DNA of 64,000 bases from Ignavibacteria bacterium (GTDB lineage Bacteria; Bacteroidota; Ignavibacteria; Ignavibacteriales; SURF-24): assembly GCA_025612245.1 (NCBI GenBank), contig JAAXKQ010000002.1:248001-312000 (forward strand). The letters run 5' to 3'. Shown one piece after another: positions 38,379 to 46,449 of the stretch. The notes beneath the pieces were generated by a model. That model had not been told where the DNA came from and searched no databases. It worked only from the letters and a program-made list of their open reading frames with translations. Position numbers and translations under genes: made by a program. Numbering within the stretch: the first letter of the stretch is position 1; every line of letters starts with the position of its first letter.

Positions 38379-39466
38379 CAGGCGCCCTTAAAGAAAGCAA
38401 CTTCCATGGTCAGTCCGGGTCCAAAAGCAACGGCGCAGAGAATATCTCCCTTTCCGATGTTTGTCTTCAGCAGTTCTTTCATGACGAATAAGATTGAAGC
38501 CGATGACATATTACCGTAATTTTTCAGTACGTGGCGTGAGGCTTTCATATCCTCATCGGAAAGCCCGACACCCGTCTGCATGGCATCAAGAATTGCCCTT
38601 CCGCCCGGATGCAGTGCCCAGTGCCTGATCTTATCTTTCTCAAGTCCCATTTCGTCAATGATTTTTAAGAGTGCCGGGGCCGCCTGTTTTAAGATTATGC
38701 CGGGCAGTTCAGAAGAAAGAACCATCTCGAAACCAAAGTCTCCTATCTTCCAACCCATAATTTCAGCCGAGTTGTCGAAAAGAACGGACCTTGTGCTCAA
38801 TAGATCCAGCCGCGGTGTTATGGAGGCTTCGGATGCATCTGCAAATAAGGCAGCAGCGCAGCCGTCGGCAAAAATAATATTTGACAGTATGTTATCGCGT
38901 GTGCTTTCGGTCTGAAGATGGATGCTGCATAATTCCACGGAGACCAGGAGTGTAGCCGGGGCCTGGCCTTTTGGGGCTGAATTCATGGCTTCAAGTACAG
39001 AAGTAAAGCCTATTATTGAGGCCGCGCATCCCATAAAGCCTATATTGGTTCTTTTTGTGCAGGCGGGTATTCCGAAGGTTTTCATCAGGTGGTAGTCGAG
39101 CCCGGGTGCAAAAAATCCAGTGCAGGAAATTGTAATGAGCCTGGAAATTGCAGACGGACTGAAGTTTGTCTTCTGCAGGAGATCCCCCACGGCTTTTGAA
39201 GTAAGCTCCTTCGACCATTTCTCATATTCCTGCATTCTTTTTTTTGTGCCAGGCGTTGGGGCCTCTTTAGCATAAAATTTTTCCTCTGAAAGGTCTTCGG
39301 CATCGGGCACAACGACGTATCTGGTGCTAATGCCCGAATGAACGGCAGCCATATCTATCATTCTGGCAGTTGCGGGGCGGTCGGCCATTCTGTTTTTCAG
39401 TTCCGAGGCAGCCTTTGTCTGGCTGACCATAAATGGCGGAAGTGCGGTGGCAATGTCTATTAGCAT
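38378..39466 (-). CDS. Type III polyketide synthase (chalcone/alkylresorcinol synthase-like)
   Basis: 362 residues, a homodimeric thiolase-fold enzyme that condenses a starter acyl-CoA with malonyl-CoA. The catalytic triad is Cys147 (FMGCAAS), His286 (LHPGG) and Asn319 (NYGNMSS); the spacings of 139 and 33 equal those of chalcone synthase. CTGFFAPGLD is the typical motif near the CoA tunnel. It is first in an operon with a methyltransferase and flavoprotein, the same enzyme set as the srs phenolic lipid genes. Products might be alkyl-resorcinols, pyrones or quinones. Confidence 0.9.
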   Translation of the reverse strand: MLIDIATALPPFMVSQTKAASELKNRMADRPATARMIDMAAVHSGISTRYVVVPDAEDLSEEKFYAKEAPTPGTKKRMQEYEKWSKELTSKAVGDLLQKTNFSPSAISRLITISCTGFFAPGLDYHLMKTFGIPACTKRTNIGFMGCAASIIGFTSVLEAMNSAPKGQAPATLLVSVELCSIHLQTESTRDNILSNIIFADGCAAALFADASEASITPRLDLLSTRSVLFDNSAEIMGWKIGDFGFEMVLSSELPGIILKQAAPALLKIIDEMGLEKDKIRHWALHPGGRAILDAMQTGVGLSDEDMKASRHVLKNYGNMSSASILFVMKELLKTNIGKGDILCAVAFGPGLTMEVAFFKGA

Positions 39467-39574
39467 ATTATTCCCGGAGTATTAAACTTGTCTTTTTATC
39501 CAATTTAATACATCCTGACAGATAGTCAACGTATTTGAATTTGTTTTGGAACGGGGCTAAGTGTGAGGCAGTAT

Positions 39575-39603
39575 AAAAAAAGCCGGCCATAAAGACCGGC
39601 TTT
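39575..39603 (-). terminator. Terminator of the T9SS cytochrome gene
   Basis: AAAGCCGG (39579-39586) pairs with CCGGCTTT (39596-39603); on the minus strand the stem is followed by seven T bases (39574-39580 region). It lies 23 bases after the cytochrome stop. Confidence 0.8.
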
Positions 39604-39625
39604 AAGAACAAGTAAAATGCAAATC

Positions 39626-41776
39626 TTACTTTGTAAGGATCATTTTCTTTGTCATGCTGAAGTTCTGTCCATTCTGTCCCATGCCTTCAATGCGGTAGAG
39701 GTAAACGCCGCTTGCAGCCATTGAACCGCTCAGGTCCCTGCCGTTCCAGGTAGCTGTGTAGTTTCCGGGAGCAAATTCACCGTTAACCAGTGTTGCAACC
39801 AGCTGGCCAACGATGTTATAAACATTCAACTTAACACGGGCTGCAGAAGGAATGCTGAATACAATCTGTGTTGAAGGGTTGAACGGGTTTGGATAGTTCT
39901 GGCTTAAGTCGAATGATTTAGGCACTTCATTATTCTTTACGGAAACGCCTGTTGTACCACCCGCCAGGTCGGCCAGTGATGCCTTCAGTAAGGCTACGGT
40001 ATACTTTGTGTTGTGCATACCCTGAGAAGCGTCGCTCTTAATGAAGAGGTAGTTGTAGATAGCGGCAACAACCTTCTTATTCAGCTTGGTATTTGCCGTA
40101 TCAGCTATAGAAGAAATGACTTCGCCGGTTTTATCCTGCGGCAGTTTTGATTTGAGTGTAGCCATGAGGTTTGCAATTTCAGTCTTTGCACCTTCGACCA
40201 CGCCGTTGCCGTCATAGTCCTGACCCTTGATATCGCCGAAGGATTTAACTGAAGAGCCGTGGCATCTCTGGCAGATTTCAACCCTGTCGGTCTCAACGCC
40301 ATTGACTTCCTCGGTCATAGTCCATTCGTGGTTAGAAATGGTAGCTCCCATTTCGGTGCGTTCCTGCATGTGGCATGTTACGCACGCATCGTCCATGAAA
40401 GCGTGAGTTGTATAGTTTTCCCACTTCTGTCCATAGGTGTAAGCGTTCTGTCCGAAGTACATATCTGTCTGCGGATTTCCGTGAGGTCCGTAATGGTCGG
40501 CAAATCCGTAAAGGGGAGCCTTGTCGGTGACCTTGGTAGCGACGTTATAGCGAGAGCTGTGGCAGTTCATACAGATCATACCTTTTCCGCCCCTGTCAAT
40601 AGCGAATCCGTTCCTAAGAGGAGGAGTTGACATGGTACGGATCTGGTTTGGCTGTCCGTTACCATGAGGATCGTGGCAGGCAGCGCATGTTAAAGCTACG
40701 TCAGCCTCGGCAGCGCCGTTGGTGCTGTAGATGGAAGCGTCGGTCATGGCAGGCTTGCCTTTGTCGACCCATTTCTGGAATGCAAGGCCGCTGTGGCAGG
40801 GGTAGCAGGAAGTACGTGCGGTATGTTCGCCGTCGGGCCACTTTGCGTGAGCCGAAGCATTGTAATACTTTCCCAGTCTGTGGTGTTCAAGGGCATCGTG
40901 GCACTGCAGGCAGACGCCGGCGTCTATGCTATAGGAAATTTTGCTTACGTTGCCGTTGTGCTCCTTGCCGGCGCCGTGGCAGTTTTCGCAACCTATTGAA
41001 GCTACGCCTTCCATTTTGGGATCCATGGATTTCATCAGGTTCCAGGCCGTCAGGTCGCCCGATTTTGTCCAGTAGTCGCCATCCCTTAATTCGAGGCCCT
41101 TGTACCAGGTGGTATCAAAGCCGGTTTTTTTAGCATAGTAGCCAAAGTTACCGTTATCGACTGTCTGGTCCCAGCCAACGACGTGGCATTTGAAGCAGTT
41201 GGTTGAATAAGCGCCTTTGCCGGCTTCAACTTCGAGCTGACCGGTAACGCCTTTTTTGAACCACTGTGCGTGTCCGGTTTGCTGCCAGGCATCATACTTA
41301 TCCTTGTGGCAGACACCGCAGCCGGGTTCAACGTTGCCCGTACCGTCATTAAGATCCCTAATGTAGAAAGTTCCCAGGTAAGTATTTACATAAAAAGTAT
41401 CCAGGTCTGTTTTTCCATCGGCATCAACCTTAATGATATAACGGCCGGTCAGGTCGGGAGTAAAAACAGTGGGTTTTCCTGCGGCAGTTTTGAAAGTGGC
41501 ATTTGATCCGCTTGGTTTTTCAAGGAAGGACCATGTGACGTTCAAAACCGTACCGGTAGTATCGGCATTGACATAAACCTGCTGCCCCTTTGCAACCGTG
41601 CGAAGACCGCTGTAGACCTGGAATGTGCCTGCAGGGGCTTTGCCCGGGGCATAAAAGCCGGCAAGATTTGTAGAGGACATTGCCTCTCTTTTAATCTTTA
41701 CTGTCTGGGCGAAGCTTTCCATAGTAAAGAAGCCTGCCAGAAGTAGGATCGAACAAAATAGTATCGATCTTTTCAT
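39626..41776 (-). CDS. Secreted nine-heme c-type cytochrome with T9SS sorting domain
   Basis: 716 residues. Signal peptide (ILFCSILLLAGFFTMESFA), an Ig-like beta region (about 30-140), then nine CxxCH heme sites in order: CGVCH, CFKCH, CENCH, CLQCH, CYPCH, CAACH, CMNCH, CVTCH, CQRCH. The C-terminus is a type A T9SS sorting domain (NYPNPFNPSTQIVFSI, ending in MTKKMILTK), which sends the protein to the cell surface. Start ATG 41776 follows GGAGG at eight bases; the upstream TTG frame start overlaps that SD. It probably moves electrons outside the cell or to surface acceptors. The redox partner is not adjacent. Confidence 0.92.
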   Translation of the reverse strand: MKRSILFCSILLLAGFFTMESFAQTVKIKREAMSSTNLAGFYAPGKAPAGTFQVYSGLRTVAKGQQVYVNADTTGTVLNVTWSFLEKPSGSNATFKTAAGKPTVFTPDLTGRYIIKVDADGKTDLDTFYVNTYLGTFYIRDLNDGTGNVEPGCGVCHKDKYDAWQQTGHAQWFKKGVTGQLEVEAGKGAYSTNCFKCHVVGWDQTVDNGNFGYYAKKTGFDTTWYKGLELRDGDYWTKSGDLTAWNLMKSMDPKMEGVASIGCENCHGAGKEHNGNVSKISYSIDAGVCLQCHDALEHHRLGKYYNASAHAKWPDGEHTARTSCYPCHSGLAFQKWVDKGKPAMTDASIYSTNGAAEADVALTCAACHDPHGNGQPNQIRTMSTPPLRNGFAIDRGGKGMICMNCHSSRYNVATKVTDKAPLYGFADHYGPHGNPQTDMYFGQNAYTYGQKWENYTTHAFMDDACVTCHMQERTEMGATISNHEWTMTEEVNGVETDRVEICQRCHGSSVKSFGDIKGQDYDGNGVVEGAKTEIANLMATLKSKLPQDKTGEVISSIADTANTKLNKKVVAAIYNYLFIKSDASQGMHNTKYTVALLKASLADLAGGTTGVSVKNNEVPKSFDLSQNYPNPFNPSTQIVFSIPSAARVKLNVYNIVGQLVATLVNGEFAPGNYTATWNGRDLSGSMAASGVYLYRIEGMGQNGQNFSMTKKMILTK

Positions 41777-42188
41777 AGAACGAACCTCCAATTAATTAAT
41801 AAATAACCATGCGCATGTTATTCGATCGGAAAGCCTTAAGGCTTCCTTATCCTGCTATTTTAAATAGCACCTATGGTCGCCTTAATAAGTCAAATTGCAT
41901 ACCAGTGCCCCAATTGAGAAAGTGTTGAATATTGAAATACAGCTACCGAGATATTCCCAATATTAGTAAAAACAGGTTCTTTGTTTCTGGAAAAATTGTT
42001 CATAAATTGAACAGTCAAATGTTGAAAAACTAAGCATTTAGGGTTTCTTAAGGGGGTGGAAATTGTATAAAAAGTAAACAGATGAAAAATTGGGAAAATG
42101 GGGCGGAAATTACCCATGTATAATTGTTTCTCCGGAAGGAAATTCTAAATTCCGGGAAAAAAGCTGGGAGGTGTTAATTGGGTTAAAA
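41777..42188 (-). promoter_or_regulatory. Leader and promoter region of the cytochrome gene with palindromes
   Basis: About 410 bases without a credible gene. Two palindromes stand close together upstream of the cytochrome start: AAGCCTTAAGGCTT at 41831-41844 and TGCTATTT-T-AAATAGCA at 41853-41869. They are suitable as operators or as a structured leader, about 55-95 bases before the start codon. No confident promoter boxes were recognised, and the 75-codon antisense frame here has no coding character. Confidence 0.35.
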
Positions 42189-42225
42189 AAAGGCTATGCC
42201 GGGGGTTAAAGCCGGCATAGCCTTT
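42189..42225 (-). terminator. Terminator of the NRAMP-related gene
   Basis: Perfect 14-bp stem with core GGCTATGCCGG (42189-42202 with 42212-42225), 9-base loop, and an A-run on the left that is a T-run on the minus strand, ten bases after the transporter stop. Confidence 0.85.
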
Positions 42226-42234
42226 CTTGTGGTC

Positions 42235-43491
42235 TTAGAAATTAATGACGGGTTCCAGAGTAAGAATTATTGTCAGAATGACCAGAATGGTTATTGTGGA
42301 CCACCCGATAAAATTTTTAATTGGGGTATTTGTAAGCGCCCCCATGATTTCTTTCTTATTTACAATGATCATCATCGAGATCAGTACTACGGGCAGGAGA
42401 ATTCCGTTAATTACCTGTGTCCAGATTGTGATTTCGATCAAAGGTGCGCCAGGAATAAGAATGATCAGCACGGAAATAATGATTATTGAGGTAAAGAAAG
42501 TATAAAATTCAGGCGCCTCGCGGGGCTTTTTATCAATTCCGGCCTCAAAGCCGAACGCCTCGCAGATGTAGAAAGCAGTTGCAAGGGGCAGTATTGTAGC
42601 TGCAAAGATTGAAGCAATAAAGAGCCCGAAGGCGAATAGCTGAGAGGCAAAGGCACCGGCAAGGGGCTGGAGTGCCTCGGCGGCGTCTTTGGCGTCATTT
42701 ATCTGAATTCCCCGCTGGTGCAGTGTGGCGCCGCAGGCAACAATGATAAAAAATGCAACTGCAACGGTTGCAATGCAGCCTATTACCACGTCCAAGAGTT
42801 CGTACTTGTACTCATCCAGTTTAATTCCCTTTTCTATTACAGCCGACTGCATGTAAAACTGCATCCATGGAGCAATTGTGGTACCGACAATACCTATGAC
42901 CATTCCGATAAAACGGGTATCCATTTCAAAAGAAGGCCTTGCGATGGCTGTACCTATTGCAGCCCAATCGGGTTTAGCCAGTACTGCAGAAACGACGTAT
43001 GAGAGCAGAAACACGCTGAAAACCAGGAAAATCTTTTCAGCCGAGCGGTACGTGCCGTGAACCACGAAGAACCAGACCAGCAGGGCTGAAACGGGTACTG
43101 AAATGTACTTATTGACCCCGAAGATCTGAAGGCTTCCGGCCACGCCGGCAAATTCAGTTGTTGTGTTTCCTATATCGGCAACTATAAGGCCGAGAAAAAT
43201 AAAAAATGTAACCTTGACGCCGAAATTCTCGCGAATCAGGTCCGCAAGTCCCTTTCCGGTTACAATTCCCATTCTGGCATTCATTTCCTGGACGACCAGG
43301 AGGACTATGAAGGCTGGAATTAAAGTCCACAGCAGCCTGTAACCGTACATGGCGCCGGCTACAGAGTAGGTTGTAATTCCGCCGGCATCATTATCCACAC
43401 TCCCGGTAATAATGCCGGGACCCAGTATGCTCAGAAATACCAGCAGGGTAGGAATCCACCCTTTTTTCTTTCCATTTTTATCAACTACCAG
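42235..43491 (-). CDS. NRAMP-related divalent metal (probably magnesium) transporter
   Basis: About 419 residues and 11 helices. TM1 has ILGPGIITGSVDNDAGG where classical NRAMPs carry DPGN, and TM6 has GTTIAPWMQFYMQ where they carry an A/C-x-x-M-P-H motif. Loss of the metal-binding methionine is the mark of NRAMP-related magnesium transporters. The soluble MgtE-like gene upstream supports Mg. The start is uncertain: GTG 43398 would cut TM1; the frame continues upstream through KKKGWIPTLLVFLSILG with no in-frame ATG, GTG or TTG. CTG 43491, eight bases after GGAGGA, is used here; a one-base frameshift is the alternative. Confidence 0.8.
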   Translation of the reverse strand: MVVDKNGKKKGWIPTLLVFLSILGPGIITGSVDNDAGGITTYSVAGAMYGYRLLWTLIPAFIVLLVVQEMNARMGIVTGKGLADLIRENFGVKVTFFIFLGLIVADIGNTTTEFAGVAGSLQIFGVNKYISVPVSALLVWFFVVHGTYRSAEKIFLVFSVFLLSYVVSAVLAKPDWAAIGTAIARPSFEMDTRFIGMVIGIVGTTIAPWMQFYMQSAVIEKGIKLDEYKYELLDVVIGCIATVAVAFFIIVACGATLHQRGIQINDAKDAAEALQPLAGAFASQLFAFGLFIASIFAATILPLATAFYICEAFGFEAGIDKKPREAPEFYTFFTSIIIISVLIILIPGAPLIEITIWTQVINGILLPVVLISMMIIVNKKEIMGALTNTPIKNFIGWSTITILVILTIILTLEPVINF

Positions 43492-43608
43492 AACCTTTCT
43501 CCTCCATATTTGATTGGCGTAAAGCCGGAACGTGCGCCAGGTTCAAACTAAAAATAAGATTTTACTTTATTTAACAATATTGCCAAGGAGCATAGTGGCG
43601 GCAGCTGA

Positions 43609-43646
43609 AAAGAGGAAAGGTGACTTCCGGCTTTTACCTTTCCTTT
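43609..43646 (-). terminator. Possible terminator between the MgtE-like and NRAMP-related genes
   Basis: AGGAAAGGT (43613-43621) pairs with ACCTTTCCT (43636-43644); on the minus strand a short TTTT follows. The weak tail may allow partial read-through to the transporter. Confidence 0.4.
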
Positions 43647-43668
43647 AGCACTCTGCCGCTTAGTGAGC

Positions 43669-44886
43669 CTATCTTTCCTTCAGTATTTCGTACATTATGT
43701 CGTTAATGACTACGTTACCTACAAGGTTCATCTCCTTATCCACAATTGGAATGGCAAAAAGATTATATTTTGTGACAATTTTTATCAATTCTTCAATTTC
43801 GTCGTTATCGTACATAAAGATAATATCCTTATGCATAATGCTTTTCAGCGTGACCGAAGGATCGGAAATGACGATGTCTCTCAGTGAGACCTTACCGATC
43901 AGCTTATTTTTCTGGTTTGTAATATAAATATAGCTGGTTGTGCCTTCCTCGGGCTTCTGTTCGCGTATAGTGCTTATGACCTGGCCTACGCTTGTATCGC
44001 TTCTGAAAGAAACAAATTCATTACTCATAAGGCTGCCGACGGACTTTTCGTCGTACTCCATGAGTTCCCTGACCTCGTCGGAGGCTTCCTTTTCCATATT
44101 GTTAAGGAGCTCTTCCACCCTTTCCTTATCCATTCCGTCCAGGATATCGGCCACCTCATCGGCAGGCATTTCCTCGAGTATATCGGCGGCCTTATCGGTA
44201 GCGAGGTTTTCGAGGACCTTGACCTGTGTTTCCTCCTCCATTTCTTCCAGAACGTCGGCGCCCCGGGCCGTATCGAGGTGAGCGAAGATGGTCATACCCG
44301 TTTTAGTATCGAAATCCTCGATTATGTCGGCCAGATCCGACGGGTGAAGAGTAGAAAGTTTGTTATATGTTTTTGAAAGGACGATATTTTCGCTTCCGGA
44401 GAAAACGGTTTCAACGTCATTCCACAGAATAAGTTTCGAGGGCACCTTAATGCCGAGCTTCATGATCGGTTTTGCGATACCTAGGCGCCTTAGAAGCCCT
44501 TCGGTCCCGATATCCACCGCAACGACAAACATTCCGGCAGAAAGAAGGGCTAGTCTTATGTCGTTAACGCGTACGACCTTGCGTCCGTTCACGTCAATGA
44601 TCTGTTTATCCATGACCTGTTTATTGAGCATTAGCAGGTCCTCGACCGGCATCTCCTCGAGTTTGGTACAAGAAAGGTGGTACTGTCCGTGTCTTTTAGA
44701 GAGGGTGATATAGTCCCAGTTAATGAATTTTATTCCGTCTTTAGTTTTTACCTTAGCGGCCCGAACGCGAGGATTTCTGACGTCGTTAGTAACGGCCACA
44801 TCCTTCAGCTTGCCGATAATCTGGTAATCGTGAGAAAAGATATTTAGATCCAGTATTCTGCTGAAATCAAAGCTAATAAATTGCAT
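43669..44886 (-). CDS. Soluble MgtE-like protein: PRC barrel, MgtE N domain and CBS pair, no membrane domain
   Basis: 405 residues. Two PRC-barrel-like regions fill about 1-150 (IIGKLKDVAVTND, IDVNGRKVVRVNDIRLA). The MgtE intracellular N domain follows with superhelical repeats (LHPSDLADIIEDFD, DKAADILEEMPADEVADILDGMD). Two CBS domains end the protein (SVGSLMSNEFVSF, LKSIMHKDIIFM). The MgtE channel domain is absent, so this is a free magnesium-sensing regulatory module, probably acting on the NRAMP-related transporter encoded 180 bases downstream. GGGGAGG lies five bases before ATG. The leader is unusually long and structured. Confidence 0.87.
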   Translation of the reverse strand: MQFISFDFSRILDLNIFSHDYQIIGKLKDVAVTNDVRNPRVRAAKVKTKDGIKFINWDYITLSKRHGQYHLSCTKLEEMPVEDLLMLNKQVMDKQIIDVNGRKVVRVNDIRLALLSAGMFVVAVDIGTEGLLRRLGIAKPIMKLGIKVPSKLILWNDVETVFSGSENIVLSKTYNKLSTLHPSDLADIIEDFDTKTGMTIFAHLDTARGADVLEEMEEETQVKVLENLATDKAADILEEMPADEVADILDGMDKERVEELLNNMEKEASDEVRELMEYDEKSVGSLMSNEFVSFRSDTSVGQVISTIREQKPEEGTTSYIYITNQKNKLIGKVSLRDIVISDPSVTLKSIMHKDIIFMYDNDEIEELIKIVTKYNLFAIPIVDKEMNLVGNVVINDIMYEILKER

Positions 44887-44946
44887 TTCAACCTCCCCTG
44901 CAGAGAGAAATTAAGCGTTATGAAATAAAAACCTAGTCATTTAATC

Positions 44947-45050
44947 AAAGGCATAGATACAACATTTCCAATCCCAGTCATAAAAGTCGGGGGCAGCAGC
45001 AAGAAAGGCTCTCTCTGTGAACACACCGGTTCAACCTGTAACGCCTTTTC
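44947..45050 (-). promoter_or_regulatory. Structured 5' leader of the MgtE-like gene, M-box-like
   Basis: On the minus strand the leader holds, in order, AAAGGC, CGTTA, GGTTGAACC, GCTGCTGCCC (44991-45000), a CCC/GGG pairing, and TTGTATCTATGCC, then GCCTTT. The first AAAGGC can pair either with GCCTTT at 44947-44952, closing the whole element, or with GCCTTT at 45004-45009. GCTGCTGCCC, the CCC/GGG pair and TTGT..CTATGCC occur in this order in the M-box (ykoK) magnesium riboswitch. The element is shorter than a standard M-box and the 3' GTGCTAAAGCTC box is not found, so this is a candidate only. Confidence 0.4.
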
Positions 45051-45061
45051 AAGCAAATGCC

Positions 45062-46449
45062 TGCTTTAGAAGCAAAATGCTTAGACAGAAGAGATGTAAT
45101 ACATGTAAAAATTGGCCTGGAATAAGAATCCCCAATATTCCCGGAGCGAATTAAAAGAAATTGCAATTTTTACAAAATTACCGGAAGCACTATCAGAGGG
45201 TTATCATAGGGAGATAAGAAAAAAAATCAGCCTCAGACCCGGAGATTGCACTTCCCTGGTATGTCGGGATAAATTCTTCGAGCAAAATAAGCAACGCTTA
45301 TCACCGCCAGAATCGTCCACAGTATCTCCTCTGTTTGTTGCTAAAATTTTTTTCCTGCATGTAATTTTAATTAAAATATTAAGTTTTGTCAATTATTTTT
45401 TGACGCACTTTGAATAAAACTGCGCAATAATTCACCCGGCAGAAGCAAAAGACGAGTAACAGAGACATAAAGGTTTTACAAAAGAAAAAGACGGGAAGAA
45501 AAACTTCAGGGCTCAAAAGGAACTCTTGAATTTGGCATTCTAAAAAAAATTGTCGGGCGCCTTATTAATGAATCCCCGTAAAAAGGGCTTCATTTATGTT
45601 TTCAGAAATAGCTAAAGTAACCAAGTAGTTTAGTGAAAAGAAAATAAAAAGGCAACAAGAAAATATATTAATATTGAGTATGGCAACCCTTGACTTTAAT
45701 AAATTATTTTTCTGCGAAGAAAAAGAAAAGTAAAATAATTTCCCTGAGATTTAACCATCCGGGAATTTATCCGCAGACGGCAATAAAAATTTAATAAAAA
45801 GATTAAGCCATATTAGCTCAAAACCCGGAAGGGAAAAATAATCCCCCCGAATATCTGGTAAACAGTCAGATGTTTGATGCGATAATCTATCTGAAAAACA
45901 GGAGCCGGTTTCAAAATGAGAAAAACGACAGGTGAGGAAATTCTCAGGTCCCAGAGCAGAGGTCTTTGGAACTTCATTTCCCTTGTAAGGGAAGTGTTAG
46001 GAAGCATTATGGCTCATGCGATGGATATTCCGGGGCAGGATCACAGATCAGAGTCTCTTGAAGCAATGGGATGTGAATTGGGCTGGCGGGCAGGAAAGAA
46101 GTTCCCAGGCGCAAGTGCACAATTCCCAGCTGATATAATCATTTCTAAAACATCGACAGAGCAATTCACGGTATCCGGGATACCAGACATAAAATACACG
46201 GCAGAAAACATTTCCAGAGACACTAAGAGATTTGAACATACAGAATTAACTCCCCTTTACGGCGGCGGCATACAGCGTTTTTTTATGCCTGAAGGGAGCA
46301 AAATTCAGGGGCGGGAAAGAGGAGCTTATACGTCCTTACCTTTCAAGCAGTTCTTCCTGCGGACTGAAGCAGTTACTTCTGCCTGTTCAGGTTTAAGTGG
46401 CCGATGGGATTTATCGGGTTGTTTTTACTAGACAAAATAAAGGTATACT
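45062..46449. other. Gene-poor region of about 1.4 kb
   Basis: No recognisable gene. Open frames such as 45112-45417 and 45916-46431 have no family resemblance, odd composition and poor start contexts, although the second has AGGAG 12 bases upstream. The region is AT-rich with scattered weak hairpins, for example near 45570-45595. It contains the upstream sequences of both the MgtE-like gene (minus) and the TonB-receptor operon (plus), so divergent promoters must lie here. It may hold an uncharacterised RNA or decayed DNA. Confidence 0.5.

Noticed and set aside
44941-45060. Standard full-length M-box riboswitch
   Set aside because: Several expected segments, notably the 3' GTGCTAAAGCTC box and the long middle stems, are not present; only a divergent candidate is reported.
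45916-46431. 171-codon frame with an AGGAG 12 bases upstream
   Set aside because: No domain, signal or hydrophobic pattern, and an unusual composition; kept only as part of the gene-poor region.
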